Notes: generated from the letters alone by a model not told the origin. Numbered from the stretch's first letter, positions 35,091 through 48,546 are shown. The stretch is 64,000 nucleotides of DNA from Sphagnum magellanicum (GCA_021904315.1 CM038912.1:17757061-17821060), one strand, 5' to 3'. Numbers and translations: made by a program.

Positions 35091-38000
35091 TAGGTGCAAT
35101 CCAACACAAAAATTAGATAAAATTAATTTTACACAATGCATTTCTCAACTTTTTCTTCATAATGATCACATTTTTATCTCATATGCATATTGGCCATAGT
35201 TGAATTCTCATCAACTATTAAAATGAGAAATTTTATTTCTTCAATTTTAAAATAAACTATTCCCTTTCTATTTGACTTTATTCTTCTTTGTTTTCACAAC
35301 TTTTTAAAACATTATCAAAGTTTTCTAAATTTCTCCCATTGGTTCTCATGTGTGACACACACATTCTCAACAACGCCTACGATGTTTTTTTTTTATTACC
35401 AATATTGCTAGCTAGTTTGAATTTTTTATTCTTATTTTCAAATTCCTTCCTTTTAATTTCTTTTTCAAACATCAATTTATTTATTTATGTTGGTATTTGA
35501 AGGGGGAAAATCAGGTAGATGTTGTACATTATTTTCACTCTTTTTTTTCTTTTTTTTTAGGAGTTTGTGGAAAGAGAATCCTGATTATTAAAAAATGAAA
35601 GCTTTTTTTTTCTTCTTCAGGGACCATATGCAACATGCCAACCACTGGTTTCTATAACTTGTGGTCTTTTTTGTTTTGTTTTTGATTTTTTTGGGACCAT
35701 ATGCAACCCATCGGCTACAAGGTTTCACTACAACTAGTGATGGTTTAGAATACATAGTAGTAATTTTTCATATTAATACATGAAAAGTAATACATATTGC
35801 CTTTGTGTATAGAGCTCATTCATATTTGGTTTTTATATTTTTTAATAATCTTCAAATTGTAATTTGAACATTGTCCAATCATCATTTTAGGAGATTTTAA
35901 TGTTGACATTGAAAAAAATTATGAAAAAAAAATCTATTAAATGTCATGAATAAATTCAAATTAAAATCACAATTCAATAGAAACACCATAAAAGTTGCAT
36001 CTCAACTAGATCATATATGAATGAATGTCCTTGGAGATGAATGCAATTTGGTGTAATTGAAGCCTATTGATCATATTTTCACGAATCAATTTATATTATG
36101 TTCCAAACTATTAAACACACTTTCAATGTATAACCAAAAAATCATTAATGTTTCCATTTTTTTGACTACATGTGTGTGTACATGCTACATTCAATCCTCA
36201 ATTGGTTTCAACATCTATTGTCATTAGATGTTTCATCATTTATTGCACAAGGCTTTTGTTGGTTAATAGATGGAAAAACATTTCATGGTCTAAAGTATTA
36301 TTATTCAAAGTTTTGCAAGGATCACATGCATAAAGCTTTTTCATTTGGCAATCACAAGATGCAAAAAAATTTGAATATTTTTCTTTCTAGGTAAATCCAC
36401 CAACTATAACAACAAAATATTTTTCATTGAAAGCCTTAAACCCAAAATGCAACAAAAAAAAAACTACATTATTTGAGAGTTGCCAAATCTTCAAACTTGT
36501 AAGTGAAACATCGTGAATGCCAAATGGATTGTAAGATTTAGGAGAGAAGCTTTCTTAATTCTTAATTTTTGTCCAAGTTTTGTCCATCCATTGTTACCAT
36601 TCATTTAAAACATCTAAATATCAATTGTTATGTGTGCATAATGTGAAACCTTTTTAGGGAAATTACTTGAACATGCAAAGCAAAAAGAGATTAAATTTAT
36701 TTGTACAATATAGTTTCTTTACATGTTTACATTCATTTGTGGGGTTGAAGGAAGGCGAGTTTGTATGACTTTAAATATTGTGGAACTAGGTTTGAATTTG
36801 TAAATATGATTTGGGTTCATACAAATAAAAGGAAATGATTTTCAAAGTCTCTTTTCATTTATAAGTTAACAAATGATTGTTTCAATTGTTGATTGACAAG
36901 CAAAAGCAAGAATGCGCACACCATGGGAGCTTGTTTCATTTCAAAAGTTTTTTTTTAATTTTAACAATGTAATTGGGTAAAAAGAAACTTCTATTTTGAT
37001 GTTTTTTCCTTTTTTCCTCCCACAACATCTTGTAAAGAAATAAACTAGATGGGTAGATTATCACAACAATTTGGAAACTATGGGTTTGACAAAATTCAAA
37101 ATCATGTAAGAAATAATAGTAGCTTAGAACAAACCCAAAAAACAACAATGTTGTAATGTTGAAAAGATGTCCTCTATGAATGAATGGGTGGACATTAAAG
37201 TTACACATGCATATCCATTAACTTGGGGCAATAACAAACTTTTAACCCATTTAACTTGAGTTTATAATATAAAAACATTTCCATTACATGTTATTGAATT
37301 TTTTTAATGTAAAACATTATTTTAGGTTAAAGATTCTCATGACAAATCCACTTGTTAATATAGGACGGTGATCACTTTTTATTGATTGTACAATGCTAAT
37401 GGGTGAAAGCACACTAAGGGTGAACCACTTTTCACCAAAAAAATGTATAATGAGTATTATAGTATACAATAAGCTAAAATCTTGATGGTATTTTTTGGCT
37501 ATTCTAAACACAAGCAAAAAACTTAAAAATTTGCATGATAACATTTTGGAACTCAAAGTTTACTTTGAGTCAAAATTAATCTTGATCCAATGGTTAGATG
37601 AAGAGGATTGGATAAAATTAATGTACATACAATATATGATTTATAATTTTTCAACGACAATAGGGCCTCATGTTTGTGGTTCATGAAACACTACCAAACA
37701 AAAGAAAATTGAAAAACTAATGAAATGCCCATTTATAAAATCTCTTCTTCTTTGATATGGTAGTGGTTTATTTCTAAAAAAGGATATTATTATGCATTTA
37801 TTGTTCAAAAATGCAAAAAACACACTTTTTTGAATGAAATTTCATCCAAAAAAATTAAATCTCTTAATGGTCCTATATTTAATTCATGTATATCAATATC
37901 ATACACCATAAAAAAATTCACCCAAGAATTCCATTCACAACTTTAGTTTTGAAATATATATGCAATTTTTTCAAACTCTGTGACAAGTATTATTTTGTCA

Positions 38001-40300
38001 CAAATATACTCCATACATTCAAGTTTTTCATTGTTTGTTGGATTTTTAAAAATAATTGATTAAATTAAGTTTCAAGTTAATCAAATATATTTAAAACAAG
38101 CAAAAAAATACAAGATGTGATATCCATACATTACCAAAAAAAGTACTTGTAGAAATATTATATTTGTGACTATAATTTCTGGGGGGTTTAGTGTGCTTAT
38201 GCTTTAATAATTAGCAAAATATCAAAATTCGAACTATGCATATATAAATAAAATTGGACCTACTTTAAAAGAAAAATTAGAAATTGAAAATTGGGAGTTT
38301 TGAAAATTGAAAAACCAAGTCCAAAACTGAATTAAAGGTTTATCAAATTAAGGAAAAAAAATTGAACTTAGGTGTAACAAAAAATGAAGATGGTTGCAAG
38401 CAAGATATTTTGTACATACTTGCTATTTTGTTTTTTACTTGAAAACAAAGAAAAAAAAATCTTTTAAACTTCTAACCTTTTAACCTTCTTCTACCATTTC
38501 AAAACAAATGAAATTTTTAAGTTTTTTCATGGGCATCTCTAATTTCCCTTCAACTTTTCAAAGAAATTTGTGTCATATCATTTGGACTAGAAAAGTACCC
38601 AAAAAATATCCACAACAATTGCGTCATTTTTTAAAGGTTGGAAATGGTTTTAATTATGAAAAAAAATTCCATTAACCAAAAAATATATATTAAAGAATGT
38701 TCACCACATCAATATTGAGATGCTTGAAATAAAACCAAATACTTGTAAAAACATTTCACCTACTTTCAAGTACTTGAACTTTATTTTTCAAATTGCCACA
38801 AATTTTAGGTCCAATTCAAGTATTTGCAAGTAGTTACAAAAAATATGATTATAACAATTTAGCTTTTGAAGTCCATATAAACAAGAGTTAAAAAATAATG
38901 TACTCAAAAATATTATTATTATCCCCATAAAATCATCTACCTATTAGTCCTTTTATTTAAAGACCCTGATATTTTGTTTCTTACTCTACTTTTTAGGTGT
39001 ACTCTACCATGGTTTCACTTTAATGTGTGAACATCCCTACAACTTATTATATAATAGTTACAACTCAAATCATGCTACATGTGATATTAGTAGACTTCAT
39101 GAAATCAACTTTGACCACAACAACTTTAATAATACCCTAGTGCACATTTTTTGCCTTCCTATAGTAATAACAAATCCTAACAACCTATTGATTGTATTAT
39201 ATTGATCTAAATCAACCACTAATACATGATAAGGATGGTGGATTTGATGGATTAAATCTTTTCGGACATCTCTTTTCAGGTTATCATGATTTCACTTGCC
39301 ATCAACAAGCCCGCCATTCGCTCATAACCCAATGTTACCCCTTAGATACACCTAGAAAATTTTGACAAGAAAGTATTAGACATAAGCACCATTGACAAAT
39401 ATCCCTTTTCCCTTAAGTCCTTAGAATAGTGCATTACCCACATTCTGAAAGGTCACAACAATGTCAATTTCTTCTTCAATGCAAATCCCCAAGGTTCTCA
39501 CTTTACACACCCAATACCCTATCAACTACAATGTTGATGCATTTTATAAACCAACAACCTATCCCCTATGGATCTTCGTCACTTCCACCAAACCTACTAT
39601 TTTATTCATGTTTGCAATTTTACATCAATTTGATCTATGAACCCCAATGCATAACGGAAATAAATTGGAGTCAAAGAAAGAAACAAAAAATATGATCGTT
39701 GACATTTTTACCAAATAGTCATCATAGAAAAAAATAATATCAAAAGCAAAGCTTATTTCCATAGGTGGGACCTCTTTTTTACAAAGAACCAAATACTTAG
39801 TTCTTTAGTAAATAGTCCTTTTATCCCTTTCATCGCATGCCCATTCTTCAGGTTCCACTACGAACACATATTATCAAATCCACCATTGCCAAAGACTATC
39901 AAGGGTGTTTGTTGTCTTGGATTAATTCACACAACACAACACCAAAATTTTCCCAATCCCATCAACCTGCATCAAACAAACACACACATTCACAAACACC
40001 AAAAAGGAAAAAAAATCCATCAACTACCCACTCCCTTATTACCTTCTATTTTTGGTTGCACGATCTATTTTTCATCCATTAAGTATTTATTTGGGCGAAA
40101 CACATCCACTCCATTTCATCCTACATAGGGTTGAAAGCTCTCTTGAAAAGGAAAAAATTCTTAATGACATCATTTTGTCCCTCATTTGTAACCCCAGATA
40201 AATTTCCAACATCTTCCTTTCTACTAATCCTAATCTAAGGAGGAAACACCACAAAATCTTACACCCAAATTTATAAAAGAGATGGTAGAATATGTGTTGG
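35091..40300. other. Very AT-rich intergenic DNA, no gene seen
   Basis: Over 5 kb of AT-rich sequence has many A and T runs. Open frames are short and carry no motif that I recognise. A faint coding flavour in a few places (about 36.17-36.39 kb and 37.5-37.69 kb) could be decayed transposon protein, but nothing can be named. Confidence 0.5.
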
Positions 40301-41580
40301 AAGGTAACAAGATTGCTAAAATGTTTCAAGCAATGGCAATTGCTAGTATGAATATGGGTAATTTGGGTTTAAAAGTGTAGTCATTAAAAACCAGATGAAC
40401 CATACTGGAGAGAAAGAAATAAGGGATGTTGAAGTAAATGAAGGAGCAGGAAGGTCATGAGGAGTTTAGAAACCATACAACGAGTTAAAAAAAACAGAAA
40501 ATGGAAACAAAGGAGAGAATGAGTGGAAAAATGTTGGAATTCACCACATAAAATAAAGAGTTGATGAAGAGGATGGGTGAATGGATAGTTCTATAGTAGG
40601 AATGCCAAGAATTAAAGAATAAAAAGGAAGCATGGAATGAAGCAAAACATGCACATTAGAAGGCATTGATCGAATATAAACATAAAAATGAAGGATCGGA
40701 AAGAGAAAAGGACTTGTGATTGTAAGAACATGAGACCAAAAATTAGACAATTATGAAAATGACTATACACATTATGTAAATGAAGAAAATGGTTGTAGGA
40801 GAGGAGTTCCATAGATAGAAGGCAGAACATGAGAAGGAAGAAGTAGTCATGGAGGTGTATGCACTACGGAAGGAAATGATCAAAACCAAAACAAAGTTGG
40901 AGGACTTGTTAAAGAAGAATAAGGATTATGATCCAGTGTATGTTAGCAATAGATTAGAAGAGCATGATGAGTTGGTACAATATTATTTTATATTGCATAC
41001 CAAACAATAGATGGAAAATTCTAATGTTGAACCTAATGAATGGTGGGAATTGGCATGAGCACCGTTCAAGGAGGAAATGTAGAAAAACCTAGCTGCATAA
41101 CAAAAGGATGAAGAAACATATAAAATACATAAATCTATTTTCAAGAAAGCTTTTCCAACCTTTATATATCATAGTCCAGATAATTCAAAACCATTTAATC
41201 CAATATAGGAGGTGGAGGATGTTAAATGTAGTGGAACAACAAAGGAGAATCATGAAGAAGAAACACAAAATTTAAGAAGAGGACAAGATACTCCAAATGT
41301 GGAAGTTGAAGAGTAAGTATAGAAAATTCACAACATGAGATAAAATTGATAGTTGATGATATTAATAAACAAAGGGAACTAGTTGAAGGTGTGGAATAAG
41401 TGATGGAGCACATACAAGAGGAAAACCAACAAGGTACAACACCATTGCTTGAAGTTTTAGTCCTTCAAATGAATGCAAAAATTGAAGGCCATCTAGGAAA
41501 AGAGATTGAAGGGTAGGTAGAAATATCAACAATTCAAGATGAGCATATCAAGCCATAAAGAACCAACACAATGACTTGAA
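40300..41580 (+). pseudogene. Decayed unknown coding sequence, forward strand
   Basis: Plus-strand frames between stops read as charged, helical protein, for example VVMEVYALRKEMIKTKTKLE followed by DLLKKNKDYDPVYVSNRLEE, and later KSIFKKAFPTFIYHSPDN. Stops and shifts break it about every 30-90 codons. The composition suggests a coiled-coil protein, perhaps a retroelement structural protein. I do not recognise the family. Base composition alone could produce part of this signal. Confidence 0.3.
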
Positions 41581-41769
41581 GAACAATTATTTTTTTACTA
41601 AATCAAGGATTTTGAGGATGGAATTAGAATGGAGGGAAGGTAATGTTACCTAGTGAATGGAAAATATTAACAAGGTAGTGATTATTTAATGAATGACAAG
41701 GATGTAATAAGACATTTGATTAACTAAATAAGATTAAGATTGTTGATCATTTGATTTCAAATTACTTTT

Positions 41770-43340
41770 GGAAGGAAAAAAACTTAGGATGTAGTCCAAA
41801 TAACACATCATACACATTAGTGTTAACAACCATGAAGTACATCTTGCATAAATGACTTCTCCAACATGGATTGGAAGGTCACTGATCCTTCCCGTTGCTT
41901 GGGTCACCAGTCTTCAAGTTGTTTTGTAAGATTTTTATCTAATAACCTAATGCATTATGCCCAATTCCCTAAGCATGCTAACAATAATTATTGACATTGA
42001 AGCTCCACTATCAACTAGCCCTTCAATAATGTGGTTATTCATTTCAACTAATAAATGAATGGTCTTACTACACGTTTTGTTTATGTTGATATTCCTTAGA
42101 TTGGGAACAATTGATGCCATTGTTGCGACTTAGTCTTATTGCAACAATTCATTTTTATCCATCTTAACAACTTCATTAATCTTTCCAAATACTCCAATTC
42201 ACTTGGTATAATGAGGATAGGTTCCATGGGGCTTATGGATATCTTCCCTTTTATAAAGTGGGATATGATCTTTGACCTCATATTGTTGTCCATGCCCATC
42301 CCAATTTATATGTCACCATCATCACTTCTAGCTATAGGGATTTCGACCCAATCAACATTGGGTGTTGCATCAACTTGCACATTCATGGATATCCTTCTTT
42401 TAGGTACCCTAACATGAAAAAACATATCATATTTAAGACCATGATCCTATTTAATTGGGCCAAAGTAGCCTTCTCATCATTAGTAAAGACCTCCAAGAAA
42501 TTTGTAGTAGTTACAATTTTGGGGCTTCGAACATTTTTTTTCAACATGTCCCATCTCACAACATAAGTTGCACCTAAAATCACAATTCTCTATTTTGTGT
42601 AGCCTTCCACATTTTTGGCATTTTGGCATGGAGTTGGCATATTTTGGACAAGTCATGGCTTGGTGATTTTCTACTTTATAGATTTGACACCCATTGAACC
42701 TAGTAGATCTTCATAATGTGGCTACTAGTTGTAATTCCATTTGTCTCTTGAAAACATTGACCAAGGAATTACCAAGTGCCTTTAGGACTATTTCTCAATT
42801 GTTGTATCTCCTTCGTTCATAAATCTTTCTAGTTCCTCCTTGAAAGGTTCATATGGTGTTTCTTTTATTTTTTTAAACACCTTTTATATTTCCAAAATAA
42901 CAACCAACATAGCCTCCATGTTGACATACTTTTTAACAATGCACAAATTTTTTGATTTTTGGTTTTAATTTTGAAAGAAATCTCTTCCTTTGCTCCATCT
43001 TTTTGATTTTTCCCCTAGTATTTTTTTTTTTTTTGGTTTGTCATAATACAATTGCACCCATTGTTTCGATTTTTACTTAATTGCATCAAGCCTCACCCTA
43101 ATTTATTTCAAATCCACAATTCCATATTTTTATTCCATGGTAGCCTTTAGGGCAACCTAATGTATAGTTGTTGGCTAATTCCTCTTATACCACTCTTTCG
43201 CCTTTCTTCTCAAATTGAGGTGTGCTATTTTGAATAGTTTCACTTAACCGAAGTTTTAAACTTTTGCAGCCATCTCTAACCTCTCAATCTAGTTAATAAC
43301 ATCTTCAAATTACTTTTCCTATAACAACTCATCCATGCCT
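41770..43340 (-). mobile_element. Ty3/gypsy relic, gag zinc knuckles and aspartic protease
   Basis: On the reverse strand two zinc knuckles occur near 42640-42535, reading CQKCGRLHKIENC and CNLCCEMGHVEKKC. Downstream in the same direction a retroviral-type aspartic protease carries the active site LVDSGASMSII (Asp codon at 42012-42010). Its tail resembles VTQATGRISDLPIHVG followed by a degenerate form of the usual YDVLLGLDFL flap region (about 41930-41780). The gag-then-protease order is correct for a retrotransposon. Frameshifts and stops show it is dead. Reverse transcriptase and integrase were not seen nearby, so the element is truncated. Confidence 0.7.
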
Positions 43341-43355
43341 TAGGGTTGGTCATCT

Positions 43356-44432
43356 TGTCAACCTGTCGCAACCCTAGCTTTGGGCTCGCGACCAAGGCTA
43401 AGGGGGTTGCAAGGTTGCGGGCCAAAAGGAAGGAAGCCCGGGAGTTAAGGCAAAGGCATTGCAAGAGTGCGAGCCAAGAGGAAGCCCGAGAGCTAAGGCA
43501 AGAGGAAGTCCGGGAATTAAGGCAAGAGGAAGCCCGGGAGTCACATCACATACTCCCAGGAGTGTTAGAAAGTGTGAAGGAGTGAGCCCTCACACTCCCA
43601 AGGCAACTCCCACTTGGGGAGATGGAGTCCCAATGGACTCTCGAAACTTCAGAGAGCGATTGCAGGGGTCAAACCTCAATGGATTGGGGCGTTCTTTATA
43701 TTAATGAAAAGCTCTTGAAGCGTAGATGTCTAAAATGTGCTTGCATTGCTCATTTGGACATCTGAAACACAAATTATGGCCAAAAGAAGGGCCGAGAGTC
43801 GAACTGCCAGTTTGACTCCCGACCACTAAAAGTCGGGAATCGACCCCTTCCCGATGTTCGATTCGGGAGTGCGACATGGCATTGAAGAGCTCTCGACGAG
43901 AGCTACAAGTTTGCTTCAGACCGCATTACGATCGGAGGTCTGCTCGCAAAGTTATGGGGCTCCAAAGTCCCGGGAGTCCCATTTGGCGCGATTTCGGGAC
44001 TCCCACTCGGGAGTCCCGGGAAAAATAGCCATTTGGATGTGGGCTCCGTGGAGAGTCACAAAGTATACTATAAGGGGGAAGGTGGTGGCTTCCCCCAAGT
44101 TCGGGCCGTGGTGAGTCTTGTGTGTCCGTGTTGCCCGTGGCTCGTCCTAGCACCAAGGGTGCTCCAACTTTGCACTAACCACTTTGTGTGGGTTGTGTGC
44201 AGGCCCGTGTGAGTGACTAAAGCTTGTCAACTCTTCTTAGTCCCATCCCGGAGCTCCAACCCGCCCCTCTACCCCTCAAAGGGTTGTGAGCTAGGGAGCG
44301 TGCTCCAACTCCTCCTTTTCCGCTGCTTTCTACTTGGGCTCACATTTGAGCCCCTTGAGGAGTTGGGGGTGCATCATTTGTCAACCTATTCCACTTTTAT
44401 TTCAATACAACTTTATGTCGTGGTGTGGGTCA
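43356..44432. mobile_element. GC-rich island, candidate solo LTR
   Basis: This 1077-bp block contrasts sharply with its AT-rich surroundings. It starts TGTCAACCTG, ends GTGTGGGTCA and is flanked by TCATCT (43350-43355) and TCATTT (44433-44438), a six-base duplication with one mismatch. TG...CA ends and a short duplication fit an LTR. It interrupts reverse-strand relic DNA. It contains about four ~30-bp repeats (43427-43545, GGAAGCCCGGGAGTTAAGGC type) and inverted GGGACTCCC/GGGAGTCCC motifs. No coding region was recognised. Another retroelement end or a captured fragment remains possible. Confidence 0.5.
43427..43545 (+). repeat. Four-copy ~30-bp tandem repeat in the GC island
   Basis: Units of the form AAGAGGAAGCCCGGGAGTTA are repeated about four times with small changes. 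They create open frames full of Arg, Glu and Gly, which should not be taken as genes. Confidence 0.75.
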
Positions 44433-44439
44433 TCATTTA

Positions 44440-45235
44440 GTACAAAGAAAGACCCAACATAAAGCTATTGCAAGCCATATTACATCTTATTTTCATGTTC
44501 AAAGTTCTAAAACCTAGTTCTTCAAAATCCTTCCCTAACCTCCTAACTAAAGCCTTGGACTCTTCTCTTATATGTTCTACCCTAACTACTTTATCTTTGA
44601 CAATAAAAAATTCATCAATTCCATGAAAGAAAAACCTTACTTTATGATGAGGTGAGATAACAATTACAAGGATCCATATATCTCTTATTTTAAGAATTGC
44701 CTCATTTCTCTTGTGTAATTCAATATTCAATGGGTTGAGCAAAGACGGTAGGAATTTTTTTTAATATGGTGGTGAGCAATAGTCATCCAATTCCTAGCTT
44801 CATCACTAGTTTTTAACCAGACATGAACTTTTGAATAAAAACGAGAATGTGATACATGGATTGTCAGGTCACCTACTTGGGTTCGGTCTAGATCCAATCC
44901 CATGATGTGAACAATACCAAATCCTTGCAATTGCAAGATGATGGTTCCATCTTTGGGCAGAATGTCAAACCTCACAAAGGGGAAGTCAAATTCACTCATA
45001 GCTTGAATTTCATCTCTATGTTGTGCTTCCTTTAAATCCTCTTTTTTATTTTGGTCCATCATACTGTTGTTGGTGCTCCAATTTATCTACATCAACACAA
45101 CCAAACATGATTCTAAACATCAATAGAACCTTATTCAATTCCACTAAAAGAACCAATTTTAATACCAAAATTGGGGGTGTAGAATAACTCCCATTAGCAA
45201 CCGTAGTGTGTAACTTCCATAAACAAACCATGCCT
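44440..45235 (-). pseudogene. Unidentified reverse-strand coding remnants
   Basis: Two unusually long frames for this AT-rich DNA lie here. One, 45062-44727, has 111 codons and includes EFDFPFVRFDILPKDGTIIL and GFGIVHIMGLDLDRTQVGDL. The other, 44742-44437, has 101 codons and includes REESKALVRRLGKDFEELGF. They are collinear with the gag-protease relic further downstream on the same strand, interrupted by the GC island. They could be the upstream gag part of the same element, but I do not recognise a gag domain. Confidence 0.35.
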
Positions 45236-46780
45236 TTTATTCATATGATCCTAGAAACATAGTTTTCAGTGATCAACACCACATTTTTACAACCACAACA
45301 TAACATATTCTAAGAATAAACACTACTTTTAACAGACCTCGATGACACTTAATTGGAGAAGGTGGATCAAACTTTCTTTGTTCACTACTTTAGCCTATTG
45401 ACAAGTATGATCCCATGGTCCAACTAATACAAAAACCTACAATGTCCAAGCCTTGTTCCCTTAATGATGAAAATCCAACCCAATGCACCACAATTTCCCT
45501 TACTTTATGATTCAACCAAAAACCCAATCCCCAACCCAAAAACCTTCAAGCATGGGCCATGTCAGGTAGTGAATGCTAGATTTTGTCATCCCTTTTAGTT
45601 CTCCGGTTCTAGGTCAAGGAAAACACAAACATAACTACTACACTATGTCCTACAACTTATAGACAATTATTTCTACACACAGAAAAAAGTTGTAAATACA
45701 TCATCTTTTTGTAGAAAACAAAATCACACACATAAAAATTTCACAAAGTGGACTTAGCTTCTCCCAAGTTCTGCCTAGAGCTTCTCACTTAAATCCTCCG
45801 TCACACCTCCTCCACACAACGCTTCCACACAATTCTTAACACACCAAACTCAACAACAAACTAAGTAAAGAAAATCGAGCAAGTAATGGCCTTGTTCCGA
45901 CCGGTTTCCATCGTCATTAATATTCAATAACAAACTGCCAAAAAAGGTGATGGTCACTTCATGATACAGAGAGAGGCACATAAAGATAAAACCCTAAAAA
46001 TGTCCTACATCTTCTTACAGGACATGCCTTTAGGTGACAGTGGGTCTACAAAGAATGGAAGTCAAGTCCTGTGATAGCCAACCCCACCTCTATTTCTCAA
46101 CTGAGAACAAATAAATAACCCTTGTCACCTTTGCAAACCTATTCATGGGTGATTGCTTGATAAAGAAAATGAAAGAAAGGTTGATGATTATTGAGAGGCA
46201 ATTGGAGATTTGATGCCTAACAAATTTGTAGAAGCAAATACAGAAGGATGTAGATAGTTAGATGGCAAAGAAATAATATTGAATATGCATTTCTAACCTT
46301 AAATTATTCCCAACTATTTAATCCCAGGTCATTTCAAACTATTATAAGTTAATTTTTTATTATTTAAAATTAATTTTGGTTATTATTTGCAACTTTAGCA
46401 AACTTAGGATCACATCCTTTTTTTTTTCTATCCATCTTGTTTCGCTTTATTGTTTCACTTTTTAACCCTGACAAGGATTATAGTATTAGTGTACTTACCT
46501 GTAGTACCTGGGCCGGTTCGGCAGCAAGGTGCCTAATAATAATAATAATAATAATTTTTGTCATCTTCTTTTGGCAGTAAAAATAATAATATTTTATAAT
46601 TAGACATTATATTGAATAATGAAGATAGTGTGCTTGAGAGTTTCTTTCAGATTTTCAGCATGGCAGGTAGGTATTTTTTTTCAGAATTTTATGCAAATTA
46701 AAAAATAATTAATTAGTGGTTAACCAGCTTAGGTACTAGGATAATAGACACAGGGTGTTGAATAGGCTTTTTGTGTGTAG
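45236..46780. other. Intergenic DNA, no gene seen
   Basis: No coding exon or clear transposon was found. An (AAT)n microsatellite lies at about 46532-46553. Confidence 0.5.
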
Positions 46781-46784
46781 GTGT

Positions 46785-47345
46785 GTAGAAAAAATGTTAT
46801 GGCCAATGAAATTGTTGGATTTTTCAGTGATCTGGATTTTTTTTTTTCTTACTCATCTTGAGTGAATTAACAGTTAAAATGTGTAATAGAGTTTGATAAG
46901 TTTCTCAGAAGTTTTAGAGCACCAATGTAAATGCTAAAAATAAAATAAAATTTCAATGTTCAGCACAATGGAAAAGCTAAAAAAAGATAATTATTTTCAA
47001 TGTTCAGCACAATGGAAATGCTAAAAAAAATGATTATTTTCAATGTTCAGCATAATAAGAGGATTATACATAACAAGCCAGAAGATTTTTTTGGCAAGCC
47101 AATGGGATTGCTGGATTCGGTGGTTTGAATTTTTTTTCTTAGTTATCTTGAGTGAATTAACAGTTAAACGTGTAATAGAGTTTGATGGGTTTCTCAGAAT
47201 TTTAGAGCACCAATGGAAATGCTAAAAAAAGGATAATTATTTTCAATGTTAAGCATAATAATAAGGTTATATATGTAGGACAGAAGAGTTTTTTTTTTTT
47301 GCAACCCAATGAGATTGCTAGATTTGGTGGTCTGAATTTAATAAG
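46785..47345 (+). repeat. Nested tandem repeats upstream of the Soloist gene
   Basis: A ~280-bp unit is present about two and a half times, beginning near 46790, 47075 and 47290. Shared blocks are CTTGAGTGAATTAACAGTTAAA, GTAATAGAGTTTGAT, TTTCTCAGAA, TTTTAGAGCACCAATG and a poly-T stretch after a GGATT/AGATTTGGTGG block. Within it a ~45-bp unit, ATTTTCAATGTTCAGCACAA followed by TGGAAATGCTAAAAAAA, is itself repeated about three times near 46955-47055. It ends about 100 bp before the GC-richer gene leader. Confidence 0.8.
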
Positions 47346-47399
47346 CCTTATTATATTGCTACTGAAAAGCTTGGATTTTGGGAGAATGAAAGGTAAGAC

Positions 47400-48360
47400 G
47401 AACGCCATAATTAGCGGGGCGCAAAGCTGACTTTTTACATATATGGGCAAACACGAGGCCTTGCCTACCGCTTCGCTACAAGACAAAGCGAGGCGCCCAG
47501 CAGCAGCTCTGGCGCACCACCACCATCATCACCTTCCCCTACCCACGCAACCATCGCTGTTGCACAACCGGATTCTTACATCCTCATACCCCAAACCCAC
47601 TCTAACTACTGCTGGCTGCTGCTTCTTCGGCTGGGTGTTGTTGTGGAGCCTGTGGCTTCAAGCTTCATCTGGGTGGTATTCTTTTTAAGAAGTGTCATTG
47701 AATGGGTACTGCTGCTTCTGGTTAGCGGATCAAGAAGAAAGTAGCGCGAGTTTGGTTAAGCGTTTTGGTTGTCGGGAGATAGATCTTTAGGGCGGCTTTT
47801 TCACAAAGGTGGTGGGGGACGACGACGGGAGCTCAATCAACTACTTCCAGTGCTCGTTTCTTTTTTTGGGTTTGTTGTCTGTCTCTTGGGGCTTCTCTTG
47901 TTGCTTTTTTGCTGTGGCGTTTGCTATCAGCAGCCGGGGAAGTGATAGTTGCTGCTTGTGATCGGTGTTTGACCCCCAGGAGCAGGAACAAAAAAGGTGG
48001 CAAGAACACACAGGTCAGTGGCTGGTCGCTATAAAAGTTCTCCGCTCCCTCCACGGTCCTCCTCCTCCTTTGGGCATATGCGTCTTACGGTCTTATGAGA
48101 AGGTTTTCCCATTCACATACGTTGTTGCCGGATCTTAGCTATAAGGGGTACTGGTCTCGTCACCTTTTTTTTTTTTTAGGGGTCGGGGATTGAGTTTGAC
48201 TCGTAGCAAGGCCACGAGCATGCCGTAAACCGAGTCCCGAAATACTTTTATGCCTGCGTGATTGCTGTGCTCGCTCGCTCGTTAGTGACAACAAGGGTGT
48301 GAAATTGCCTTCTACAAAGACATGTCGTTCAGTCGTACCTGGTCTCCTCTTCACCTGTTC
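47400..48360 (+). promoter_or_regulatory. Promoter and probable leader exon of the Soloist-type gene
   Basis: GC content rises abruptly at about 47.4 kb after AT-rich repeats, as expected at a plant gene's 5' end. A strong donor, CAG|GTCAGT, with the exon ending at 48013, suggests a non-coding leader exon. The transcription start was not located. Short frames in the block (for instance a His-rich one at 47443-47688) have no support as genes. Confidence 0.4.
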
Positions 48361-48527
48361 AAGGGAATCTCTACTAGGTCAATATACGAATTTCTGACAC
48401 TTCAGCGGATTAGCTGAGATGGCGTATATAACCAGCTGTTGCATCACAGGATTATAGACCCTCAGCAATTCTGGGGAAATCAGCTCACTATGGTCGATTA
48501 CTTCGAGCATGAGCGGGATATCGCAGA

Positions 48528-48546
48528 ATGGGGAAAAAGGTGGCCG
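48528..48546 (+). CDS. Candidate first coding micro-exon of the Soloist-type gene
   Basis: ATGGGGAAAAAGGTGGCCG is followed by GTTATG as a possible donor. It gives MGKKVA plus one base. That base joins in phase with the exon starting 49961, and no stop is created. The donor is weak and the family's usual N-terminus (as I recall it, MVSLRRRRLLGLC in Arabidopsis) is not seen, so this exon is a guess. With it the protein would be 205 aa. Confidence 0.25.

Noticed and set aside
43346-44114. Plus-strand frames rich in Arg, Glu and Gly
   Set aside because: They are produced by the GC-rich tandem repeats of the candidate LTR and lack any domain.
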